DNA of 64,000 bases from Oceanospirillum sediminis. Its GTDB lineage: Bacteria > Pseudomonadota > Gammaproteobacteria > Pseudomonadales > Halomonadaceae. Under the pieces are notes generated by a model, which was not told where the DNA came from, made no database searches, and saw only the letters and a list, made by a program, of their open reading frames with translations. Shown piece by piece: positions 38,691-48,446 of the stretch. The translations under genes and the position numbers were made by a program. The stretch is taken from NCBI RefSeq assembly GCF_014164585.1, contig NZ_JACJFM010000008.1, positions 1 through 64,000 on the forward strand. Direction: 5' to 3'. How positions within the stretch are numbered: the stretch's first letter is position 1; the number at the start of each line of letters is the position of its first letter.

Positions 38691-39674
38691 TCAGAGATTA
38701 GGATTAACCAGTACACGACCGCGTACTTTACCTTCAATAATATTCTGTGCGTACTCTGGCACCTGCTCCAGACTGACTTCTTCAGTCACCTGATCCAGAA
38801 TCTCTTCCGGCAGCTCTTCAGCCAGACGCTTCCAGGCCTGAACCCGGCGCTCATACGGAATCATCACACTATCGACGCCCAGCAAATCAACTCCACGCAG
38901 AATAAAAGGCATAACGGTTGTATTCAGTGCATGACTGGCCGCCAGCCCTACAGTGGCAACCCGACCATCATATTTCATCTGAGACAGGACCTTAGCCAGA
39001 ATATCGCCACCCACTGTATCGACAGCACCAGCCCACAACGCTCTGTCCAGAGGGCGGGCTTTCTCTTCAAACTCGCTGCGGGTACGTACTTCACTGGCAC
39101 CCAGTTGTTTCAGATAATCCTCACTATCTGCTTTGCCGCTGACAGCCACCACTTCATAGCCATTACGTGCCAGCAAAGCAACCACAATACTGCCAACGCC
39201 ACCCGTTGCACCGGTGACCACAACCGGTCCATCTTCAGGCTTCAGGCCACCTTCCTGTAAACGCATCACACACAGCATGGATGTCAGACCAGCCGTTCCA
39301 ATGATCATGGCCTGGCGACCTGTCAGACCTTCTGCCAGAGGCACCAGCCATTTCGACTGTAAACGCATCTGTTGAGCATAACCGCCCCAGTAACGCTCCC
39401 CCACACTCCAGCCAGTCAGTACTACCGGATCACCGGGCTTATAATCCGGGTTATCCGACTCAGCAACCGTTCCGGCCAGATCAATACCCGGTACCATAGG
39501 AAACTGATGAACAATCTTACCGGCACCTGTCACCGCCAGCCCGTCTTTAAAGTTTAATGAGCTGAAATCGATATTAACCAGTACATCACCTTCCGGCAGC
39601 TCATCCATCGACAGTTCACGGACGCCTGCCAGTGTTTTTTTATCTTCCTGTTCCAGTACCAGAGCTTTATTCAT
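38691..39674 (-). CDS. acuI: Acrylyl-CoA reductase AcuI/YhdH (MDR family)
   Basis: 327 residues. Medium-chain reductase fold without zinc ligands: NFKDGLAVTGAGKIV, PMVPGIDLAGTV, nucleotide loop VTGATGGVGSIVVALL, and the C-terminal GKVRGRVLVNPNL. YhdH/AcuI reduces acrylyl-CoA to propionyl-CoA and detoxifies acrylate, including acrylate from DMSP breakdown in marine bacteria. Divergent from a GntR regulator with a matching operator between them. No DMSP lyase gene is in the window. Confidence 0.92.
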   Translation of the reverse strand: MNKALVLEQEDKKTLAGVRELSMDELPEGDVLVNIDFSSLNFKDGLAVTGAGKIVHQFPMVPGIDLAGTVAESDNPDYKPGDPVVLTGWSVGERYWGGYAQQMRLQSKWLVPLAEGLTGRQAMIIGTAGLTSMLCVMRLQEGGLKPEDGPVVVTGATGGVGSIVVALLARNGYEVVAVSGKADSEDYLKQLGASEVRTRSEFEEKARPLDRALWAGAVDTVGGDILAKVLSQMKYDGRVATVGLAASHALNTTVMPFILRGVDLLGVDSVMIPYERRVQAWKRLAEELPEEILDQVTEEVSLEQVPEYAQNIIEGKVRGRVLVNPNL

Positions 39675-39821
39675 GGTCTACCTCTTTTTATTTGTCAGAC
39701 CAGTGCTATCTGCAGCACTCAGTGTCGTTTTCAGTACTTCATGCCCGTTTTCAGATGCATTAACATCACAGACATACGTCATGTTAAATCAGAACTTTTT
39801 TCAGGATAATCGCCAATTCCT

Positions 39822-39840
39822 CTATTTGTCAAACAAATAG
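39822..39840. promoter_or_regulatory. Operator for the divergent GntR/FadR-type regulator
   Basis: Perfect palindrome CTATTTGT-CAA-ACAAATAG. Its core GT-N3-AC is the spacing used by FadR-subfamily GntR proteins (for example TGGT-N3-ACCA). It sits just upstream of the gntR promoter, between gntR and acuI. Confidence 0.7.
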
Positions 39841-39844
39841 ATAT

Positions 39845-39875
39845 TTAACAATTTAACCTCGTGCTCTGCTATAAT
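39845..39875 (+). promoter_or_regulatory. Probable promoter of the GntR regulator gene
   Basis: Consensus -10 TATAAT at 39870-39875. TTAACA at 39845-39850 as a -35 gives a wide 19-bp spacing, so the -35 is doubtful. The operator abuts it. Confidence 0.5.
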
Positions 39876-39966
39876 GCGGAACGCTTGGGTCACTCGACCG
39901 AAGATGACGGCTTGTCTGTCAGGAAAAAATGCTCAACCCGAATAACTTTGATACAGGTAAGCACCC

Positions 39967-40719
39967 GTGAAGATAGAACCTCTGGTCACCCAGAGCCTGG
40001 CCAAACAGATATCTGAACAACTCAGAGAAGCAATTATGTCTGGCGAGCTGAAAGCCGACGACAGACTGCCAACAGAAGAAGAACTGGCCAGTCGTTATCA
40101 GGTATCCCGCCCTACGATCCGGGAGGCACTGAAACGCCTGGCGGCTCAGAACCTGATTCGTTCCCGTCGGGGGCCTGCCGGAGGTACCTTTGTCAATCGC
40201 CCTACACTGGAAGAGGCCAGTCAGAGCCTGACCTCCTCAGCAACCCTGCTGGCCAGTATGGACCAGTTCAGCCTGTCCGAGATTGCTGATGCCCGCCATG
40301 AAATGGAGGCGATCTGTTGTCGTCTTGCCGCTCAACAGCCAGATCCGGTTCAGCTGGCAGAGATGGCTAAAGAGCTGGCCATTCAGCAACAGGAATCATT
40401 GAGCGATGAAGAGTTCTGCGCGTCTGATGTTCGTTTTCATCGGGCTCTGGTGGATATGAGCCGTAATGCGATGCTGCAGTTTCTGATGTATGGCGTGATT
40501 GAAGCCATGCAGCCCGTAGCGAATATGGTGGTATACCGCTTCCGTGACCGACAGGATGTGATAGAAGCCCATAAGGCTCTGTATCAGGCGATAGAGCAAC
40601 AGGACAGCCTGGCAGCCGGAGTCGCTCTGGATCGATTGATGGTATATCTGAAAGCCCGCTTTGAAGCTGCTCAGCAGTGGAAGGCAGAACAAGGACAATC
40701 ATCAGCGGGACAGAACTGA
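39967..40719 (+). CDS. GntR-family regulator, FadR/FCD subfamily
   Basis: 250 residues from GTG 39967. N-terminal winged helix (LPTEEELASRYQVSRPTIREAL, SRRGPAGGTFV). C-terminal FCD helical domain with candidate metal/effector residues (DVRFHRALVDMSRN, EAHKALYQAIEQQD). FCD regulators usually sense small carboxylic acids or acyl-CoAs. Divergent from acuI with a GT-N3-AC palindrome between, so it probably controls acuI and itself; the effector is unknown. Confidence 0.9.
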   Translation: MKIEPLVTQSLAKQISEQLREAIMSGELKADDRLPTEEELASRYQVSRPTIREALKRLAAQNLIRSRRGPAGGTFVNRPTLEEASQSLTSSATLLASMDQFSLSEIADARHEMEAICCRLAAQQPDPVQLAEMAKELAIQQQESLSDEEFCASDVRFHRALVDMSRNAMLQFLMYGVIEAMQPVANMVVYRFRDRQDVIEAHKALYQAIEQQDSLAAGVALDRLMVYLKARFEAAQQWKAEQGQSSAGQN

Positions 40720-40794
40720 ACACAAAATAAGTCTGCCAGCACAGGGGCATCGGAACCGGATAAAGGGATCAGCCTGAATCCGGTCCGGGAAGCT

Positions 40795-40819
40795 ATCCCT
40801 GAACAATACACTCAGGGAT
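40795..40819. repeat. Hairpin between gntR and nhaB
   Basis: Perfect 8-bp arms ATCCCTGA / TCAGGGAT with a 9-nt loop between convergent stops, no T-tract. A second, 7-bp hairpin (ACCGGAT 40755-40761 with ATCCGGT 40778-40784) adjoins it. Together they may stop converging transcription. Confidence 0.45.
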
Positions 40820-40839
40820 CATCATAAGGATAAACGGGA

Positions 40840-42354
40840 TCAGCCGATCCAGTTAGCCACAGCAAACATACCGACCATAGACATCACAATGGTATACGGC
40901 AGCGCCATCAGCACCATACGTCCATAGGACAGGCGCACCAGAGGTGCAATTGCCGAGGTCAGCAGGAACAGAAAAGCAGCCTGCCCATTCGGTGTGGCGA
41001 CACTGGGCAGGTTAGTCCCGGTATTTACCGCCACCGCCAGAGTGTCAAAATGCTCACGGGTAATGGCTCCTGAGTCCAGAGCAGCCTTAATTTCAGAAAT
41101 ATAGACCGTCGCCACAAAAACGTTATCGCTGATTGCTGATAACAGACCATTAGCAATAAATAACATTCCAGGCTGCTGGCTCGGCTCCATACTCAGTACT
41201 ATCTGAATAAAGGGCTGAAACAGATGCTGCTCATGAATCACTGCCACTACAGAGAAAAAGACGACCAGAAGTGCAGTAAACGGCAGAGCCTCTTCAAACG
41301 CATGACCGATCTGATGTTCTTCCGTAATGCCATTCAATGCCGTTTGCAGCACAATAATCGCCAGACCAATTAAGCCCACTTCAGCAATGTGGAATGCCAG
41401 CGCAAAGATCAGGAAAAAAGCACAAATCGCCTGAACCACTAATGCAGCTTTATCTTTTGCCGTACGCTTCTCTGTCTGATGACGGTCGTAATCTTTCAGA
41501 ATTTTACGTACCGATTCAGGTAGTTTAACGCCATAACCAACAATTCTGCTTTTTTCCAATAAGACGCATGTAATCAGACCTGTCACCAGAACAGGCATAG
41601 TGACAGGCGCCATACGCACAAAGAACTCAACAAAGCTCCAGCCTGCCACTTTAGCAATCAGCAGGTTCTGAGGCTCACCAACCAGAGTACAGACACCACC
41701 CAGTGCGGTACCAACAGCAGCATGCATTAACAGGCTGCGCAGGAAGGCCCGGAACTGCTCCAGATCCTCTTTATGCTGGTCGTGCAGTTCATCATCATCA
41801 CCATGATCATGACTTTTAGCATGAAACTGCTTTCCAGACGCTACCTTGTGATAAACAGAATAGAAGCCGACACCAATACTGATGACCACCGCAGTGACAG
41901 TCAGCGCATCCAGAAAGGCAGACAGCAAAGCCGCAGCGATACAGAACAGCAGGGACAACATGCTCTTGGAGCGGACACCCAGCAGAATTTTAGTGAAAGC
42001 AAACAGCAGGAGCTGTTTCATAAAGTAGATGCCGGCCACCATAAAGATCAACAGCAGAAGTACTTCCAGATTTGCTTCAACCTCATGCATGACGGATTCT
42101 GGCGATGCCAGTCCGATAGCAATCGCCTCAATGGCCAACAGACCACCGGGTTGCAGAGGATAGCATTTCAATGCCATTGCCAGAGTGAAGATAAACTGGA
42201 GGATCAGGATCCAGCCTGCGGCGAAAGGGCCGAAGCCGGGCATAAGATAAATAATGGGATTCATTATCAGAAAGGCTATGATAACTTTCTTGTACCACAG
42301 TGGGGAGTTGCCAAGAAAGTTTCTCAAAAAGCCCTGCGACATGGTCTGTGCCAT
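40840..42354 (-). CDS. nhaB: Sodium/proton antiporter NhaB
   Basis: 504 residues with about a dozen membrane helices. NhaB-specific stretches include [57 protein letters not shown] and [20 protein letters not shown]. It expels sodium in exchange for protons, a housekeeping need in seawater. AAGGAACG precedes ATG 42354. A His/Asp-rich loop ([20 protein letters not shown], residues about 170-190) separates two membrane blocks. Confidence 0.96.
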   Translation of the reverse strand: MAQTMSQGFLRNFLGNSPLWYKKVIIAFLIMNPIIYLMPGFGPFAAGWILILQFIFTLAMALKCYPLQPGGLLAIEAIAIGLASPESVMHEVEANLEVLLLLIFMVAGIYFMKQLLLFAFTKILLGVRSKSMLSLLFCIAAALLSAFLDALTVTAVVISIGVGFYSVYHKVASGKQFHAKSHDHGDDDELHDQHKEDLEQFRAFLRSLLMHAAVGTALGGVCTLVGEPQNLLIAKVAGWSFVEFFVRMAPVTMPVLVTGLITCVLLEKSRIVGYGVKLPESVRKILKDYDRHQTEKRTAKDKAALVVQAICAFFLIFALAFHIAEVGLIGLAIIVLQTALNGITEEHQIGHAFEEALPFTALLVVFFSVVAVIHEQHLFQPFIQIVLSMEPSQQPGMLFIANGLLSAISDNVFVATVYISEIKAALDSGAITREHFDTLAVAVNTGTNLPSVATPNGQAAFLFLLTSAIAPLVRLSYGRMVLMALPYTIVMSMVGMFAVANWIG

Positions 42355-42924
42355 CTTGAGCGTTCCTTTAAAAAGTTTGGGGTCAAATTTTTAATAATTT
42401 TTGTTAGCACCCATCTTTCAGGAACTCGCGGAAAATACCGGAGTCTTGAGAGCGTGCCTGGTCTGTGCAGTCAGTATTTTTGTTATGCACAGGCATGCCC
42501 TGCTCTGCCCAGCAGGATAAAGCCGCACGCATTATACACACCTGAAAATAAAATCAGAGCGCCCGCCAGGTTTTTTACCGGGGTACTTTAGGGCTAATAC
42601 CCGGGTAGAGTATCCTGTTCTGGAAAAGCAAATTGGTAAGACCATGATTTTAAAAAGGAATATTCTGTAACGTCGATTAAACGCCGTAAACTTCAGAAAT
42701 TGCGACATTTTTCAATATGCTGGCATCGCTGATACCTTGAGCTGCATCTCCCTCGACTCCCCCCTGATCTGGTATGATTTTCGGTATCATTTGTCAGGGC
42801 CCTGTTCACGAAGCGACCCGGAAAGTCCTGTCAGGACACCCGTTTCACCTGGTATCCGGCCAGCACGGATATACAGGCGCATCCGCTTCGTGCCACCCCG
42901 AACTTTTGCCGAAAAGGATGCCTC
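42355..42924. other. Intergenic region between nhaB and glnE
   Basis: 570 bp between divergent genes. TATAAT on the minus strand near 42530-42536 is a possible nhaB -10 without a clear -35. GTCCTG-TCAGGAC near 42826 is a short dyad before glnE. No ORF is credible; a 63-codon frame ending just inside glnE is rejected. Confidence 0.45.
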
Positions 42925-45819
42925 ATGAGTGTGCCTGAGCTGCTACAAGATACTACCCGCCAGAACTGGCAACGTCTGGAAGATAAACTGGATGCCAGTC
43001 TGATTGAACGCCTGAAAGCGGTCCCTGATGCCGAAAAAATCATCACTACCAGTGAATATGTTGTCGAAAGCTTGCAGCGTTTCCCTCTGCTGACAGAAGA
43101 ATTGCTGGATCAGCAGTGGCTGGAAATCCCTCTGAACACGGCTCAGATGCGCGCTATTCTGCAAGACAAAATCGCGGCTATCGACAGCGAAAATGATCTG
43201 CACCGTGTCTTACGCCAGTTCCGCCGTCAGATGATGGTACGTATTATCTGGCGGGATTTTTCCTTCCGGACCAATATGTGGCAAACCACAGCCGAACTGA
43301 GCGATCTGGCAGATATCTGTACCGATGAAGCGCTGAACTGGCTTTACAATCATTACTGTCAGCAATGGGGAACCCCCTACTCCAAAGCAGAGGCCGGAGA
43401 AGAATCTGTTCCTCAGAAAATGATCGTTATCGGTATGGGTAAGCTGGGGGCCAGGGAACTGAACCTGTCTTCCGATATTGACCTGATGTTCTGCTTCCCT
43501 CGTCATGGTCAGACCCAGGGAGGCCGACGCACTCTGGAAAACCAGGACTTCTTTGTCCGTCTGGGACAGAAACTGATTGCCGCACTGGATAACAATACGG
43601 TAGATGGTTTTGTTTTTCGGGTAGACATGCGACTACGCCCATATGGACAAAGTGGCGCATTGTCACTGAGCTTCCCGGCCATGGTGGATTATTACCATGA
43701 TCAGGGACGTGAGTGGGAACGCTACGCCATGATTAAGGCCCGGATAATTGCCGGTGATACCGACTCTGGTAATCAGCTGCTGGATGAACTGAACTCCTTT
43801 GTTTACCGTAAATACGTCGATTACAGCGCCATTGAATCCCTGCGGGATATGAAGGCGATGATCAACCGGGAAGTACGACGTAAGGGCCTGTCCACTAACG
43901 TAAAGCTGGGTTCAGGTGGTATCCGGGAAGTTGAATTTATCACCCAGGTGTTCCAGTTGATTCGTGGCGGTCGTGAAACAGAGCTGCAGGAACGCTCCAT
44001 CAGAAAAGTACTGCCAATCATCAGCGGTATGGGTCTTCTGCCTCAACAGATTACTGACGAATTGCTGGATGCCTATCTGTTTTTACGTAACGCAGAACAT
44101 GCGCTGCAAGGCGTAGCAGATCAGCAGACTCAGACCCTGCCGGATGACGACTTCCCTCGCCTGCGGATGGCCTGCATCATGAATTTTGATAACTGGCAGG
44201 CATTTGAAGAGAAGCTGGATCATCACCGTAACCGGGTTGCCGAACATTTTGCCAATGTGATTGCAGCACCGGATGACGAAGAAGAAAACAACCAGGGGCT
44301 GAACGCAGAGCTGAGAGCTATCTGGCAAGGGGAATATGAGCCGGATGCCGGTGTATCCTTATTGGAAGACCAGGGCTTTGAAAAAGCTCAGGAAACCTAT
44401 AAACGTCTGGAACAGCTCAGATCCAGCCGGGTTGTACAGAGCCTGCAACGGGAGGGTAAACAACGCCTGGATCAGTTTATGCCTCTGCTGCTGGCAGCAG
44501 TGACTGAATGTACAACACCATCCCGTACCCTGGAACGCACTCTGCTGCTGGTCGAAGCCGTACTGCGTCGTAGTGCTTACTTTGTGCTCCTGATGGAAAA
44601 TCCAGGCGCACTGAAGCAGATGGTCAAACTCTGTGCGGCCAGTCCCTGGATTGCAGAACATCTGGCGCGGACACCGATTCTGCTGGATGAACTGCTGAAC
44701 ACAGCGACCCTCTATACTCCGGCAGAGCTTGAGCCTCTGAGAGATGAACTGCGTCAGCAGATGCTGCGCATTCCGGAAGAAGATGAAGAAGCCCAGATGG
44801 AAGCCCTGCGCTATTTCAAACGGGCTCATGTGCTGCGAGTTGCCGCCTCAGACATTATGGGCACCCGTCAGCTGATGAAAGTCAGTGACTATCTGACCTT
44901 TATTGCCGAAGCCATTCTGGAGCATGTGCTGCAGATGGCCTGGAAAAAACTGACCGATAAACATGGGCGGCCACAAAAGGCCGATGGTCAGCCCTGTGAT
45001 CCGTCATTTGCCATTGCAGGCTACGGAAAAATGGGAGGAATAGAGCTGGGTTATGGTTCAGACCTGGACCTGGTATTCCTGCATGACGCTGCGTCTCAGG
45101 GCTATACCGATGGTAATAAGAGTATTGATAATGGCGTATTTTTTACCCGCCTGGGACAGCGTATCATCCATATCCTGAATACGATGACACCTTCTGGCCA
45201 GCTGTATGAAGTGGATATGCGTCTGCGTCCATCCGGTAACTCAGGGTTGCTGGTCAGTTCATTAAAAGCTTTCCGGGATTATCAGGAAAAAGAAGCCTGG
45301 ACCTGGGAAAAGCAGGCACTGGTCAGAGCCAGAGTCGTAGCGGGCTGTCCGGAAGTCGCCAGCAAGTTTGAACAGATCCGTAGAGAAATTCTGGCTCAAC
45401 CCCGGGATGAGGCTCAGCTGAAAGAAGATGTGGTATCTATGCGCATTAAAATGCGTGACAACCTGGGTTCAAAACCGGCAACAGGGGATGAAATACCTCT
45501 GTTCCACCTGAAGCAGGATGCCGGTGGCATGGTCGATATTGAGTTTATGGCTCAGTACTGTGTGCTCAGATACAGTGAACAGCACCCGGAGTTGCTGCGC
45601 TGGACCGATAACATGCGCATTCTGGAAACACTGCAGCATACCGGAATTCTGCCAGAGGATGATGTTCGCCTGCTGAGCGATGCCTATCTGGCTTACCGGC
45701 AGTCAGCCCACAACGCGTCCATGCAGAAAACAAAAAGTCAGGTTCCGGCAACAGAATTCGTCGAGTACCGGGCAAGAGTCAGCCAAATCTGGCATAATCT
45801 GCTGGAAGATAACAGTTAA
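42925..45819 (+). CDS. glnE: Bifunctional glutamine synthetase adenylyltransferase/deadenylase
   Basis: 964 residues. Two nucleotidyltransferase domains in tandem: the N-terminal deadenylase with GMGKLGARELNLSSDIDLMF and the C-terminal adenylylase with AGYGKMGGIELGYGSDLDLV, separated by a helical regulatory region (about residues 440-640). Each domain is followed by a helical GlnD-like segment (VDMRLRPYGQSGAL, VDMRLRPSGNSGLL). It adds or removes AMP on the GlnA tyrosine (Y397 here) according to PII and glutamine. ilvE follows 92 bp downstream, as in Pseudomonas. Confidence 0.97.
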   Translation: MSVPELLQDTTRQNWQRLEDKLDASLIERLKAVPDAEKIITTSEYVVESLQRFPLLTEELLDQQWLEIPLNTAQMRAILQDKIAAIDSENDLHRVLRQFRRQMMVRIIWRDFSFRTNMWQTTAELSDLADICTDEALNWLYNHYCQQWGTPYSKAEAGEESVPQKMIVIGMGKLGARELNLSSDIDLMFCFPRHGQTQGGRRTLENQDFFVRLGQKLIAALDNNTVDGFVFRVDMRLRPYGQSGALSLSFPAMVDYYHDQGREWERYAMIKARIIAGDTDSGNQLLDELNSFVYRKYVDYSAIESLRDMKAMINREVRRKGLSTNVKLGSGGIREVEFITQVFQLIRGGRETELQERSIRKVLPIISGMGLLPQQITDELLDAYLFLRNAEHALQGVADQQTQTLPDDDFPRLRMACIMNFDNWQAFEEKLDHHRNRVAEHFANVIAAPDDEEENNQGLNAELRAIWQGEYEPDAGVSLLEDQGFEKAQETYKRLEQLRSSRVVQSLQREGKQRLDQFMPLLLAAVTECTTPSRTLERTLLLVEAVLRRSAYFVLLMENPGALKQMVKLCAASPWIAEHLARTPILLDELLNTATLYTPAELEPLRDELRQQMLRIPEEDEEAQMEALRYFKRAHVLRVAASDIMGTRQLMKVSDYLTFIAEAILEHVLQMAWKKLTDKHGRPQKADGQPCDPSFAIAGYGKMGGIELGYGSDLDLVFLHDAASQGYTDGNKSIDNGVFFTRLGQRIIHILNTMTPSGQLYEVDMRLRPSGNSGLLVSSLKAFRDYQEKEAWTWEKQALVRARVVAGCPEVASKFEQIRREILAQPRDEAQLKEDVVSMRIKMRDNLGSKPATGDEIPLFHLKQDAGGMVDIEFMAQYCVLRYSEQHPELLRWTDNMRILETLQHTGILPEDDVRLLSDAYLAYRQSAHNASMQKTKSQVPATEFVEYRARVSQIWHNLLEDNS

Positions 45820-45911
45820 AAGCAGCACTGACTTTCTAAGCCTCCCGAGTGTGCTAAAGTCAGTGCATTATTGTTAAAAATAAGACAGATCATTTTGTAA
45901 GGAATTACCCT

Positions 45912-46841
45912 ATGTCAATGGCCGAACGCGAAGGTCTCATCTGGCTTGATGGCGAAATGGTGGACTGGAAAGATGCCAAAGTTCACGTACTGACCCACAC
46001 CCTGCACTACGGTATGGGCTGTTTCGAAGGTGTGCGTGCCTACGCAACAGACAAAGGTGCTCAGATCTTCCGTCTGCAGGAACATACGGATCGTCTGTTC
46101 CGCTCTGCGCATATCCTGAATATGGAAATGCCATTCTCCAAAGAAGAGATCAACGAAGCTCAGCTGGCAGCCGTACGTGAGAATAACCTGGAGCATGCCT
46201 ATCTGCGCCCTATGGTATTCTTCGGCTCTGAAGGCATGGGCCTGCGCGCGGACAACCTGAAAGTACATGTGATGGTTGCCGCATGGGAATGGCCATCTTA
46301 CATGTCACCGGAAGCCAAAGAGCTGGGTATCAAGGTTCAGACCTCTTCTTACACCCGTCACCACGTAAACATCACCATGTGTAAGGCCAAGGCAAACGGC
46401 AACTACATGAACTCTATGCTGGCTCTGAGTGAAGCGCTGCGTAGTGGTTGTGAAGAAGCTCTGCTGCTGGATAACGAAGGTTATGTGGCGGAAGGTTCCG
46501 GTGAGAATATCTTTGTGATCCGTGAAGGCAAAATCTATACGCCTGAGCTGACTTCCTGTCTGGACGGTATCACTCGTCGTACAGTGATTGAACTGGCGAA
46601 AGAAGAGCTGGGCCTGGATGTCATCGAGAAACGTATCACTCGTGATGAAGTCTATGTTGCAGATGAAGCCTTCTTCACCGGTACTGCTGCTGAAGTACTG
46701 CCGATTCGTGAGCTGGACGGTCGTCAGATTGGTTCTGGTCGCCGTGGCCCGATCACTGAGAAGCTACAGACACTGTACTTTGATCAGGTAACAGGCAAGC
46801 GTGCAGAACACCCTGAGTGGCTGAGCCCGGTTAACGGCTAA
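45912..46841 (+). CDS. ilvE: Branched-chain amino-acid aminotransferase
   Basis: 309 residues, PLP fold type IV. PLP lysine K160 in KAKANGNYMNS. Other motifs: HYGMGCFEGVRAY, EGSGENIFVIREG, TGTAAEVLPI. It carries out the last step of Val, Leu and Ile synthesis. AAGGAAT ribosome site. A strong terminator follows. Confidence 0.97.
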   Translation: MSMAEREGLIWLDGEMVDWKDAKVHVLTHTLHYGMGCFEGVRAYATDKGAQIFRLQEHTDRLFRSAHILNMEMPFSKEEINEAQLAAVRENNLEHAYLRPMVFFGSEGMGLRADNLKVHVMVAAWEWPSYMSPEAKELGIKVQTSSYTRHHVNITMCKAKANGNYMNSMLALSEALRSGCEEALLLDNEGYVAEGSGENIFVIREGKIYTPELTSCLDGITRRTVIELAKEELGLDVIEKRITRDEVYVADEAFFTGTAAEVLPIRELDGRQIGSGRRGPITEKLQTLYFDQVTGKRAEHPEWLSPVNG

Positions 46842-46882
46842 GTTCGTTATTGAATGCAGATAGCTCTGTTATTCAGATGAAG

Positions 46883-46914
46883 CAGAAACAGGCCTTATGC
46901 CTGTTTCTGTTTTA
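46883..46914 (+). terminator. ilvE terminator
   Basis: Perfect 11-bp stem CAGAAACAGGC / GCCTGTTTCTG, CTTAT loop, TTTTAT tail. Confidence 0.9.
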
Positions 46915-46921
46915 TAGCTTG

Positions 46922-47446
46922 CTAAAGCGGCACAGTATAAATATATAAATCCTGTAACGCTCCTCCGATTGTGTTATAACCGGAGATAGTTCCGGAGTGC
47001 TGGCCACCTGCACGAACCGCAACAGCAATACTTGCCTTATTTTTTTCAAGGCATCTTATTTCCAGATAACGAACAGCACGGTTCCGCTTTAAATGCTGAG
47101 CAATACCTGACACCGACTGAGTGATAATACCATTCCCCTGATAATCGGAATGCAACCAGTACCCTATCTCTGCCCTTTGCTTTTCGACATCGACAGACTT
47201 AATACCAAAAACACCAACATTCTCAGACAGAAACTTAATTCTGTACCAGGCTGCACCATCCAGGCCACTACACACTCTGCTCTGAATATACTTCCGGGTT
47301 GTTGCAATATCAGTTACAGAATCCACCCAGTACAAATACTGACTCAGAGACTCCCGGCTGCTATCAATTAAAAGAAAAATAGCTTCTGCATCCGATACAG
47401 CCAGAGGCTCCAGTGTAATATGTTCCGATATATTAATGTGCGTCAT
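46922..47446 (-). CDS. GNAT acetyltransferase (RimL-like)
   Basis: 174 residues from ATG 47446, preceded by GGATATT; a start eight codons upstream is possible. Motif A region AEIGYWLHSDYQGNGIIT holds the acetyl-CoA loop Q-x-x-G-N/G-x. LEIRCLEKNKASIAVAVRAG is the usual N-terminal-acetylase-like helix. RimL-type enzymes acetylate ribosomal or other protein N-termini, or small amines; the substrate is unknown. Separate from the T6SS operon in function as far as can be told. Confidence 0.85.
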   Translation of the reverse strand: MTHINISEHITLEPLAVSDAEAIFLLIDSSRESLSQYLYWVDSVTDIATTRKYIQSRVCSGLDGAAWYRIKFLSENVGVFGIKSVDVEKQRAEIGYWLHSDYQGNGIITQSVSGIAQHLKRNRAVRYLEIRCLEKNKASIAVAVRAGGQHSGTISGYNTIGGALQDLYIYTVPL

Positions 47447-47519
47447 AATATCCACTATCCGGCATGACATACTTATCAGCCTTGCCCGTTATGTCCCTGT
47501 TGTCACTGTACGATATAAG

Positions 47520-48305
47520 TCAGTTCAGATATACCGCGCTGAAACTGGCCCGTATTCCTCTGGCAGTACTTTCCAGATACAGTGTATTGCCTCTGACTTT
47601 CCAGCTCACCTCACCCTGTAACAGGCCCAGATAAAGCGATTCATAGCGTAAATCCGGCAAGCAGGCTCTACGGGTTACCGCCATCCGTTCAAAATTCAAT
47701 CGGTTCTTTTGCTGACGGAAATTCCCCGAAAACTGATTACAACCAGAATATCCCTGAGCCCGGTTGCCCTGTTTCAGAATCAGATGAGCTTCCCGCTGCC
47801 CCTCTTTTACACTGATTTTCTGTTCATTAATGCTATTCAGCTTCCAGTAGGTGTTCTGTAAGGATGCATCAGGAGTATGGTTAACCGGCGTCATAATCAA
47901 CATCAGATCGCTATCATCGTCACCTGCCAGCACCTGATAACGGGTATCAGTAATAAACAGGAGTTTATTATCATGAAGAATACGGGCACTGACTGAATAA
48001 CTATGCCCTTGAATCAGCTTATCTTCTGGAACACGGAAGTGAAACGGATAGGGTGGTGTGTCTGGCGTATTATCCACGATCCGATCAATAACCACAGCCG
48101 GAGCATCAGCCAGAGAAACATCCTGCAGGGTTATTTCAAGACGACTGGCAGCCGGTAACAGTAATCGCTCCAGATAGATTACCTGACCGGATACTTCCCG
48201 GAATACCGGCTCTTTGGCAGGCTGATTGCTGCAACCTGCCATCAACACAGATAATAACAATACAACGGGCAGCAAAGCCGGGCTGCGATAACAGGCTGAT
48301 AGCAT
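47520..48305 (-). CDS. Lipoprotein with YbaY/YscW and META domains, end of the T6SS operon
   Basis: 261 residues from ATG 48305; an upstream ATG at 48347 would disrupt the signal peptide. Signal peptide with lipobox LMAGC, so outer-membrane or periplasmic lipoprotein. Residues about 30-125 resemble the YscW/YbaY beta-sandwich (VSGQVIYLERLLLPAASRLE, FHFRVPEDKLIQG). The second half is a META domain (NTYWKLNSINEQKI, GYSGCNQFSGNF, TRRACLPDLRYES). Both domains occur in heat-shock or pilotin-like lipoproteins. Same strand as and 141 bp downstream of the kinase gene, so it may belong to the secretion operon. Confidence 0.78.
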   Translation of the reverse strand: MLSACYRSPALLPVVLLLSVLMAGCSNQPAKEPVFREVSGQVIYLERLLLPAASRLEITLQDVSLADAPAVVIDRIVDNTPDTPPYPFHFRVPEDKLIQGHSYSVSARILHDNKLLFITDTRYQVLAGDDDSDLMLIMTPVNHTPDASLQNTYWKLNSINEQKISVKEGQREAHLILKQGNRAQGYSGCNQFSGNFRQQKNRLNFERMAVTRRACLPDLRYESLYLGLLQGEVSWKVRGNTLYLESTARGIRASFSAVYLN

Positions 48306-48446
48306 AATAATCTCTCCATAATTATTCTTCAGGAAAAGCATAAGCATACGCCAGGGAGAGATGAATAACTGTCACGCCCTGCTTCTGAACTATAGCGTTA
48401 TGTATCAACAATGGGAGGTTTTGTCGGAGATGTTTTAGCGAAGCAA

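Noticed and set aside
42737-42928. 63-codon frame before glnE
   Set aside because: Ends just inside glnE, no ribosome site, no family resemblance.
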